A program made the translations under genes and the position numbers. Below, piece after piece: positions 1-5,441 of a DNA stretch of 6,158 nt (positions are counted from its first letter, which is position 1; every line of letters begins with the position of its first letter). The stretch is from Thermodesulfobacteriota bacterium (GTDB taxonomy: Bacteria > Desulfobacterota > Desulfocorpusculales > Desulfocorpusculum). The stretch covers positions 1 to 6,158 of the forward strand of contig JAPWUY010000127.1 of NCBI GenBank assembly GCA_028275295.1, written 5' to 3'. The notes under the pieces were generated by a model. It saw nothing but the letters and a program-made list of their open reading frames with translations, did not search any database and was not told where the DNA came from.

Positions 1-69
1 GAGAAGATCCGAGGGATCATAGAGAAGATCCTCCTTCAAGGAAAGCCACCCAAGCTCTTGGACTGGTAG
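1..69 (+). CDS. nuoE: NADH-quinone oxidoreductase subunit E, C-terminal end (partial)
   Basis: An open frame enters from the left edge, encodes 22 residues (EKIRGIIEKILLQ, then GKPPKLLDW) and stops at TAG 67-69. None of the 2Fe-2S (N1a) ligand region expected of NuoE is inside the window, so the call rests on two things. It lies 25 bases upstream of nuoF, the usual nuoE position, and its EKIRGIIEKIL stretch resembles the EKIxEILEKL-like helix that ends many NuoE proteins. NuoE would be the thioredoxin-fold 2Fe-2S partner of NuoF in the electron-input module. Another upstream nuo gene is possible but less likely. Confidence 0.6.
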   Translation, partial: EKIRGIIEKILLQGKPPKLLDW

Positions 70-85
70 AGCGCCGAGGGAAGGG

Positions 86-91
86 AAGGAG
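86..91 (+). promoter_or_regulatory. Ribosome binding site of nuoF (short spacing)
   Basis: AAGGAG lies only 3 bases before ATG 95, closer than usual, and is preceded by more purine-rich sequence (GAGGGAAGG). In the nuoF frame the nearest upstream stop is TAG 20-22, and no ATG, GTG or TTG lies between it and ATG 95. That ATG is therefore the first possible start despite the tight spacing. Confidence 0.6.
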
Positions 92-94
92 CTC

Positions 95-1372
95 ATGGTC
101 CTCCTGCGAAATCGCAAGCCTGGAAGGATCGCAACTCTCGAGGAATACAAGGCCTCGGGTGGTTACAAAGCCCTGGAGAGGGCCCTCAGGGAACTGTCTC
201 CAGGGGATGTGTGTGCCATGGTCCTGGAAAGCGGCCTTCAGGGCAGAGGAGGGGCCGGATTCCCCGCAGGTCGGAAATGGATGGGGATTGCCCCGGATGC
301 CCCTAAGCCCCGGTACCTCATAGCCAATGCCGATGAGATGGAACCCGGGACTTTCAAGGACAGGGTGCTCCTCCACGCTGACCCTCATCAGGTCCTAGAA
401 GGTATGCTCATAGCTGGCTATGCTGTGGGAGCATCCCAGGGGATCATATTCGTCAGACCAGCATATGGAAGAATAGCCGAGATTCTGGAGAGGGAAGTGG
501 AATTGGCTAGGAGGGCTAACCTCGTGGGACCGAACATCCTCTCCAGTGGCTTCTCCATGGATATCAAGGTCCACAGAAGCGGAGGCAGGTACATCTGCGG
601 AGAGGGAACAGCTCAGATAAATGCCATAATGGGACTGAGACCTCATCCCAGAGAGACGCCTCCCAGGACTACGGAGAAGGGACTCTGGTCCTTACCCACA
701 TTGCTCCACAATGTGGAGACCCTGGCCTGTGTCCCCCACATAATTGCCAATGGGCCCGAGTGGTTCAAGGGGTTGTCGAGGAGCCCATCGGGCTCCGGGA
801 CCAAGCTTTATTGCGTGAGCGGAGCTGTCTCGAGGCCCGGCTGCTACGAGCTTCCCATGGGGACACCTCTCAGGGAGATCATCTACCAACATGGTGGAGG
901 CCTGAGGCAAGGGAGACATCTCAAGGCCTGCCTCCCGGGAGGGGCTTCAACCAGATTCCTTTCTCCAGAGGAGCTGGATGTGGAGATGGATTTCGAGGGA
1001 TTGCGCCGCATTGGAAACAGACTGGGAACAGGAGCGGTGATTGTCCTAGACGATAGAACCTGTATGGTGAAGGCCACTTTGAACTTGATCCGTTTCTTTT
1101 CCAGGGAGTCCTGCGGCTGGTGCACACCGTGCAGGGAGGGGCTGAACTTTGCGAGGGAGCTTCTCGAGAGGTTGGAAGAGGGCTCGGCATCTTTCGACTA
1201 CCCGGAGATCCTGAGGGAGACAGCCCGGGGACTGTGCAACGCTTACTGCCCATTGGCCCCCGGGGCCGCACAGCCTCTCGAAAGCTTGCTCGATCTTTTC
1301 GCAGAAGAGGTCATGGACCATATAAAAAAGGGAGGCTGTCCCATGAAACAACCTGGCCAACAGAGGGGATGA
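95..1372 (+). CDS. nuoF: NADH-quinone oxidoreductase subunit F (FMN, nucleotide and N3 cluster subunit)
   Basis: This 425-residue protein is the electron entry subunit of complex I. It oxidises the nicotinamide nucleotide on FMN and passes electrons through 4Fe-4S cluster N3, on the cytoplasmic arm. The FMN/nucleotide loop GRGGAGFPAGRKW is at residues 50-62, NADEMEPGT at 78-86, and YICGEGTA at 166-173. N3 ligands are Cys340, Cys343 and Cys346 (SCGWCTPC) plus Cys385 before PLAPGA. Length is close to the family norm (E. coli about 445), with a slightly short N-terminus. Odd points: the usual GEETA is GEGTA (Gly171), the usual KPPFP is TPPRT (residues 188-192), and the usual GKPT is SLPT (199-202), so the nucleotide pocket is altered. 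An extra Cys381 sits next to the N3 ligand Cys385. The gene lies 25 bases after nuoE and 31 before nuoG. The family call is very secure; nucleotide specificity is not. Confidence 0.97.
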   Translation: MVLLRNRKPGRIATLEEYKASGGYKALERALRELSPGDVCAMVLESGLQGRGGAGFPAGRKWMGIAPDAPKPRYLIANADEMEPGTFKDRVLLHADPHQVLEGMLIAGYAVGASQGIIFVRPAYGRIAEILEREVELARRANLVGPNILSSGFSMDIKVHRSGGRYICGEGTAQINAIMGLRPHPRETPPRTTEKGLWSLPTLLHNVETLACVPHIIANGPEWFKGLSRSPSGSGTKLYCVSGAVSRPGCYELPMGTPLREIIYQHGGGLRQGRHLKACLPGGASTRFLSPEELDVEMDFEGLRRIGNRLGTGAVIVLDDRTCMVKATLNLIRFFSRESCGWCTPCREGLNFARELLERLEEGSASFDYPEILRETARGLCNAYCPLAPGAAQPLESLLDLFAEEVMDHIKKGGCPMKQPGQQRG

Positions 1373-1383
1373 AAACGGCAGAT

Positions 1384-1392
1384 AAGGAAGGA
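1384..1392 (+). promoter_or_regulatory. Ribosome binding site of nuoG
   Basis: AAGGAAGGA lies 11 bases before ATG 1404. An in-frame TAA at 1383-1385 overlaps it, so the nuoG frame cannot extend upstream and ATG 1404 is the natural start. Confidence 0.6.
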
Positions 1393-1403
1393 TCTTTTTC
1401 GCC

Positions 1404-3788
1404 ATGCCCAGGCTCACCATAGATGGACAAGTCATAGAAGTCCCTCCAGGGACCAAGGTCATAGATGCTGCGGAGGCCCTTGGGATCGTGATACCCAGGC
1501 TTTGCTACCATCCTGCCCTGGGTCCTGCAGGTGCATGCAGGCTCTGTGCCGTGAGCTTCTTGGATGGGCCCGTCAAAGGTGTGTTGATGAGTTGCTCCAT
1601 CGAGGCGAGGGACGGGATGGTCGTCTCCACAGAACATCCTGAAGCCGTAAGCTTCAGAAAGCAGGTGATAGAGTGGCTCATGATGAATCATCCCCACGAC
1701 TGTCCCGTGTGCGATGAGGGGGGCCACTGCCTTCTTCAGGAGGTCACCGTGGCATCGGGTCACTGCCGGAGAAGGTACCCGGGCCCAAAAAGGACGTTTG
1801 TGGATCAGGATCTGGGACCTTTTGTGCAGCAAGAGATGAACAGATGTATCCACTGTTGGAGGTGCAGGAGGTTCTATCAGGACTACGCCGGATACAGGGA
1901 CTTCGGAGCCCTCGGGATAGGATGGAGGACCTATTTCGGAAGGGCCACCTCCGGAGTCCTGGAAAGTCCCTTCTCGGGAAACTTGGTGGATATCTGCCCC
2001 ACAGGAGCCCTCACGGACAAGCCTTCCCGCTTCATGGCAAGAAGATGGGATGTGGAGAGGGCACCATCCCTTTGCATCCATTGCTCCTTGGGATGCAACG
2101 TGACTGTGAGCGCTCATCTAAGGGAGATCGTTCAGGTGGAAGCCAGGTACAACGGAGATGTCAATGGCCACTTCATATGCGATAGGGGAAGATACGGTTT
2201 CGACTACGCAAATCATCCCCTGAGACCCCGATCTCCCGCGGTGATGGGAGAGGAGACCTCCTGGTCCAAAGCCATAGCACAAGCAGTGGCTGGTATCGAG
2301 GAGGTGACGAGAGCTCATGGTCCAAAGGCCATTGGCGTCGTGAGTTCCGAGAGGGCCTCCTTGGAGGCGATGGTCACTCTGTCTCTTCTTTGCGAGGAAA
2401 CCGGGTGGGAAGGCCCAGCCTTCTTCCAGGACGAGGAGACCCTAGTGAAAAATAGGCTCCTCGCACAGGTCGCCTTGAGCCATGGGATCGCCGGGCTCAG
2501 GGAAGTGGAAAAGGCGGATCTCATCCTCATTGTTGGCACGGACCCCATCTGCGAGGCCCCTCTTCTGGCTCTGGCCATCCGTCAGGCGTGGAGAAGGGGG
2601 GCGTGGGTAGGGGCCTTGGATCCGAGACCCATTGAGCTACCCTTGACCTTCGAGCAAAGTGGCCTTTGGGACGAGGAACTGAAGAAGGCCCTGCTGAAAG
2701 GCGCTCAAAGGGAAGAAGGGCTCGAAGAGGTTCTTCCGGGCTGGAAAGAGGCCCTGGACCGCTCCAGGGAGATAGTGGTCATCCTGGGCCCAACTGTAGT
2801 GGACATATCGTCCCTCAGAAGGTGTGGGGAGTTTGTCTCGAAGTTGGGGAAAAAGGCGAGAATCTTTCCCGTATTCCGAGGGCCCAACTCCCTGGCTGCC
2901 TCGGCCTTGAGCAGAGAAAGCACCTTTCGTTCTCTGGCAAGAAAGATCAGGGAGGGGAAGATCAAGGCCCTTCTTCTTGTGGAGGCGGACCCCTTCCACG
3001 GCACAAAGATGCGAGGTGAGCTAGAGGCTTCCATTAGATCTCTAGAGCTCACCATTGTCATCGACTACCTTCCATCCGAGGTAGTCAAACGGGCCCACAT
3101 CCTTATTCCCTCTGCCACGATATACGAGGGGGGAGGCTCATTCATAAATCAAGAAGGAAGGTTGCAACGGGCATCTCCAGTTCACAGGGGCGGCATTCCC
3201 TTGAGGAGAAATCTCCAAGGGAATCTCAGGCCCCCGAGGACATTCGCGAAAGGTCCCCCTGGAGAGACCGCCAAATCCTCCTGGCAGGTTCTCCTCGAGC
3301 TAGGGGAGAGAATCGGTAAAGGCTTGGGCATCGAGGACAAGGAGGATATTTGGAAGGTCGCGAGAGAGAGGTTTCCCTTCCTTTGGCAGGTGGAGCCAGG
3401 GGGGAGAATTTCCTGGGAAGGGGGAGGAGTCCAGGAGGAGGCGATGGAGGAAGAGGAGGATCCTTCCCAATCGTCCCAAGAGATGAGGGTCCTTCTTGTC
3501 ACCTCAACTTTCGCGGGAGAGGAGCTCTCCCAATATTCGAGCAAGCTGGATCCTGTAAGGAATGAGGCCAGGGCTTTTTTCAACGAGGAGGTGGCATCCC
3601 AGAGGGGACTGCGCCGTGGGGATAGAATTTGGATCAGGATGGGAGATGTTCGGGTTCCCTTCTCTGTCAAGACAAGCCCCAAGGTCCCTTCGAAACTCCT
3701 CATATTGGATCCCGGCAACGAGGGCCTGTGGAGGGAAGTGAGGGAGGTCTCCAAGACCATTGGATGGACGGAGATCGAGAGAGCGTAG
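1404..3788 (+). CDS. nuoG: NADH-quinone oxidoreductase subunit G (multi-cluster iron-sulfur subunit)
   Basis: This 794-residue protein is the electron-wiring subunit of the peripheral arm, taking electrons from NuoF N3 towards NuoI. The N-terminal ferredoxin-like domain (about 1-75) has 2Fe-2S N1b ligands Cys34, Cys45, Cys48 and Cys64. The next domain holds the His-Cys3 cluster N5 (His96, Cys100, Cys103, Cys109), then N4 (Cys148, Cys151, Cys154, Cys198). A further set, Cys224, Cys227, Cys231 and Cys259, matches the off-path cluster N7, which only some bacterial enzymes keep. Residues from about 220 form a molybdopterin-oxidoreductase-like domain, recognisable by ADLILIVGTDP (371-381) and GGSFINQEGRLQ (577-588). 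An acidic linker (about 678-693) leads to a C-terminal domain resembling a molybdopterin dinucleotide-binding barrel (about 694-790). In complex I these domains are structural and bind no molybdenum. Length is near Thermus Nqo3 (about 780) and shorter than E. coli (about 910). It sits between nuoF and nuoH. Confidence 0.97.
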   Translation: MPRLTIDGQVIEVPPGTKVIDAAEALGIVIPRLCYHPALGPAGACRLCAVSFLDGPVKGVLMSCSIEARDGMVVSTEHPEAVSFRKQVIEWLMMNHPHDCPVCDEGGHCLLQEVTVASGHCRRRYPGPKRTFVDQDLGPFVQQEMNRCIHCWRCRRFYQDYAGYRDFGALGIGWRTYFGRATSGVLESPFSGNLVDICPTGALTDKPSRFMARRWDVERAPSLCIHCSLGCNVTVSAHLREIVQVEARYNGDVNGHFICDRGRYGFDYANHPLRPRSPAVMGEETSWSKAIAQAVAGIEEVTRAHGPKAIGVVSSERASLEAMVTLSLLCEETGWEGPAFFQDEETLVKNRLLAQVALSHGIAGLREVEKADLILIVGTDPICEAPLLALAIRQAWRRGAWVGALDPRPIELPLTFEQSGLWDEELKKALLKGAQREEGLEEVLPGWKEALDRSREIVVILGPTVVDISSLRRCGEFVSKLGKKARIFPVFRGPNSLAASALSRESTFRSLARKIREGKIKALLLVEADPFHGTKMRGELEASIRSLELTIVIDYLPSEVVKRAHILIPSATIYEGGGSFINQEGRLQRASPVHRGGIPLRRNLQGNLRPPRTFAKGPPGETAKSSWQVLLELGERIGKGLGIEDKEDIWKVARERFPFLWQVEPGGRISWEGGGVQEEAMEEEEDPSQSSQEMRVLLVTSTFAGEELSQYSSKLDPVRNEARAFFNEEVASQRGLRRGDRIWIRMGDVRVPFSVKTSPKVPSKLLILDPGNEGLWREVREVSKTIGWTEIERA

Positions 3789-3820
3789 TCGGAGCTCAGG
3801 CTCACCCAAGCGGGATTTCT

Positions 3821-3827
3821 GAAAGGG
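3821..3827 (+). promoter_or_regulatory. Weak ribosome binding site of nuoH
   Basis: GAAAGGG lies 4 bases before ATG 3832 and is the poorest Shine-Dalgarno match in the cluster. The in-frame TGA at 3820-3822 rules out an upstream start, so ATG 3832 stands. The 43-base nuoG-nuoH gap, the longest in the window, shows no clear hairpin or promoter. Confidence 0.45.
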
Positions 3828-3831
3828 CGAA

Positions 3832-4827
3832 ATGGAGCTTTTGACATATCTCGCCCTAATGGGGCTCAAATCCATAGCGGTTTTGGGATTCCTCCTCTTC
3901 GCTGCCTCTTACCTGGTGCTTGGAGAGAGGAAGCTACTGGCTCGCTTTCAGGTGCGCTACGGTCCCAATAGGGCTGGCCCGTGGGGATTGCTCCAGCCCA
4001 TTGCGGACATGATAAAGCTTCTTGCCAAGGAAGACATCGTTCCCCAAGGAGCGGACAGAAAGCTTTTTCTTCTGGCCCCAGCCTTGGTTGCCACTACAGC
4101 CTTGCTCAGTTTCGGCGCTGTTCCTTGGGGACCAGAGTTGGTCCTGGGAGGGAGGAAGATAGAGGGGGCTGTGGCGGACGTCCAAGTGGGTCTTCTCTAC
4201 ATTTTCGCCATGTCTTCCCTTTCGGTCTATGGGATCGCCCTTGGGGGATGGGCGTCCAACTCCAAGTACAGTCTCCTGGGAGCCGTGAGGGGGGCTGCTC
4301 AGATGATAAGTTACGAGATCTCCCTCGGGCTTTCTCTGGCCCCCATAGTCATGCTATCGGGCTCCTTCAGCTTGAGGGAGATAGTGGAGGCACAGGAGAA
4401 AGTGCCCTTCGGCTTGATCCAGCCTGTCTCCCTATTTCTTTTTTTGACGAGTGCTCTGGCGGAGATAAAGAGAATCCCCTTCGATCTTCCAGAGGCTGAA
4501 AACGAGCTCGTCGCAGGCTACCACACAGAGTATAGTGGGATGCGTTTCGGACTCTTCTTCCTCGGGGAGTACGTGAACATAATTGTTCTGGGCGGGGTTG
4601 TGGCCAACATGTTTCTCGGAGGATGGAAGGGACCCCTTCTTCCGCCTCTTCTATGGTTCGTCATCAAGGTCCTCGCAGTGGCCTTTTTCCTCATCTGGGT
4701 GCGTGCTACTCTTCCAAGGCTCAGGTACGACCAGCTCATGCACCTTGGGTGGAAGCTTTTGCTTCCCCTCTCTGTCCTGAACGTGATTCTGACAGGTGCG
4801 GTCTTGGCAGCTTGGCCTAAAAGCTAG
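3832..4827 (+). CDS. nuoH: NADH-quinone oxidoreductase subunit H (quinone-site membrane subunit)
   Basis: This 331-residue, strongly hydrophobic protein is the membrane subunit that joins the peripheral arm to the proton-pumping arm and forms much of the quinone channel. About eight membrane segments can be read, near residues 8-30, 77-97, 115-137, 158-176, 196-212, 237-262, 270-292 and 306-327. Family motifs are clear: GERKLLARFQVRYGPNRAGP (31-50) in the first cytoplasmic loop, NSKYSLLGAVRGAAQMISYE (143-162), the long acidic loop from AEIKRIPFDLPEAENELV (210-227) on to GYHTEYSGM (229-237), and RATLPRLRYDQLM (291-303). The conserved carboxylates of the quinone and proton pathway region (Glu221, Glu223, Glu225, Glu233) are present. 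Length matches E. coli (325). One local oddity is AEIKR where AETNR or AETHR is usual. The gene is 20 bases upstream of nuoI. The call is secure. Confidence 0.97.
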   Translation: MELLTYLALMGLKSIAVLGFLLFAASYLVLGERKLLARFQVRYGPNRAGPWGLLQPIADMIKLLAKEDIVPQGADRKLFLLAPALVATTALLSFGAVPWGPELVLGGRKIEGAVADVQVGLLYIFAMSSLSVYGIALGGWASNSKYSLLGAVRGAAQMISYEISLGLSLAPIVMLSGSFSLREIVEAQEKVPFGLIQPVSLFLFLTSALAEIKRIPFDLPEAENELVAGYHTEYSGMRFGLFFLGEYVNIIVLGGVVANMFLGGWKGPLLPPLLWFVIKVLAVAFFLIWVRATLPRLRYDQLMHLGWKLLLPLSVLNVILTGAVLAAWPKS

Positions 4828-4838
4828 AAGGCCTCTTT

Positions 4839-4843
4839 GGAGG
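4839..4843 (+). promoter_or_regulatory. Ribosome binding site of nuoI
   Basis: GGAGG lies 4 bases before ATG 4848 and fixes this start. In frame, the nearest upstream stop is TAA 4818-4820, and no other ATG occurs before residue 90 of the protein. The charged N-terminal extension of NuoI is therefore probably translated. Confidence 0.6.
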
Positions 4844-4847
4844 GGAA

Positions 4848-5417
4848 ATGGGGGAGAAAAGAGAGGGAAGATCGCGAGATGAGGCCGAAAGGAGAGAAGG
4901 CGGCCTCCACGTCCTGGGGGCCATATGGGGTGGCTTTGCCACGACTCTGAAGCATCTTTTCAGGCGGCCCATCACTCAACAATACCCAGAAGTCCGTAGG
5001 TCTCTGCCCGAGAGAGCTAGGGGACGGATAATCCTGACCAGGGACCCCAAGGGGGATGAGAGGTGTGTGGCCTGCGAGCTGTGTTCGGCAGTCTGCCCAG
5101 TAAGTTGCATCTCAATGCAGGCAGCCCAAAGGGAAGATGGGAGAAGATATGCCCTCTGGTTCAGAATAAATTTCGCCAGGTGCATATTTTGCGGTCTCTG
5201 CGAAGAGGCTTGCCCGACTTTAGCGATCCAACTGACCCCGGATTTCGAGATGATCAAGGCTGACCCCTTGGATTTGCTATACGAGAAGGAGGACCTCCTG
5301 GTGGACCACTGCGGGAAAAACACTTATTACGATTATCAAGAGCACTGTGGCACTGGGGAGAAAGGGATGAGGCCAGGAGAGCTACCTCCCGTGGATCCCA
5401 AAACCAATTTGCCGTGA
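4848..5417 (+). CDS. nuoI: NADH-quinone oxidoreductase subunit I (two 4Fe-4S ferredoxin-like subunit)
   Basis: This 189-residue protein is the last electron carrier before quinone, docked on NuoH and holding clusters N6a and N6b. The two ferredoxin motifs are Cys73, Cys76, Cys79, Cys83 (RCVACELCSAVCPVSC) and Cys112, Cys115, Cys118, Cys122 (RCIFCGLCEEACP). LKHLFRRPITQQYPE (35-49) is the amphipathic N-terminal region that lies along the membrane. GRIILTRDPKG (59-69), AIQLTPDFEM (126-135) and LLYEKEDLL (143-151) closely resemble the E. coli protein, as does the VDPKTNLP end. Two parts are unlike the usual sequence: a highly charged extension of about 18 residues at the start, and two extra cysteines (Cys155, Cys167) in the C-terminal arm. 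This is the last recognisable complex I gene here; nuoJ does not follow. The call is secure. Confidence 0.97.
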   Translation: MGEKREGRSRDEAERREGGLHVLGAIWGGFATTLKHLFRRPITQQYPEVRRSLPERARGRIILTRDPKGDERCVACELCSAVCPVSCISMQAAQREDGRRYALWFRINFARCIFCGLCEEACPTLAIQLTPDFEMIKADPLDLLYEKEDLLVDHCGKNTYYDYQEHCGTGEKGMRPGELPPVDPKTNLP

Positions 5418-5428
5418 AGTCCTTGCCT

Positions 5429-5437
5429 GGAGGGAGG
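5429..5437 (+). promoter_or_regulatory. Strong ribosome binding site of the ROK kinase gene
   Basis: GGAGGGAGG ends 4 bases before ATG 5442. This is the strongest Shine-Dalgarno in the window. It lies in the 24-base gap after the nuoI stop, which suggests efficient translation from the same transcript rather than a separate promoter, since no promoter would fit in this gap. Confidence 0.65.
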
Positions 5438-5441
5438 CTCT

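Noticed and set aside
1..31. 10-base direct repeat GAGAAGATCC at 1-10 and 22-31
   Set aside because: It lies in coding sequence and is explained by the repeated Glu-Lys-Ile codons of a helix at the NuoE C-terminus.
1369..1422. A 17-codon plus-strand frame whose ATG overlaps the nuoF stop (ATGA)
   Set aside because: It is very short, runs into the nuoG start in another frame and has no recognisable product. At most it could help reinitiation, with no evidence for that.
1311..2117. 268-codon open frame on the minus strand across the nuoF-nuoG junction
   Set aside because: It runs antisense to the conserved cysteine-cluster region of nuoG and shows no recognisable domain. Long antisense frames are expected from this composition and codon use.
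2040..3788. Possibility that the large iron-sulfur protein is a formate dehydrogenase or other molybdenum enzyme
   Set aside because: The N1b, N5 and N4 ligand order plus nuoF, nuoH and nuoI neighbours fit NuoG. No catalytic Cys or selenocysteine context was seen in the molybdopterin-like domain.
3789..3831. Possible promoter or terminator in the 43-base gap between nuoG and nuoH
   Set aside because: No stable hairpin with a T-run and no clear -35/-10 pair could be read in this gap.
3182..3847. 221-codon minus-strand frame over the end of nuoG
   Set aside because: It is a shadow of the nuoG molybdopterin-like and C-terminal domains, with a low-complexity Ser/Pro-rich translation.
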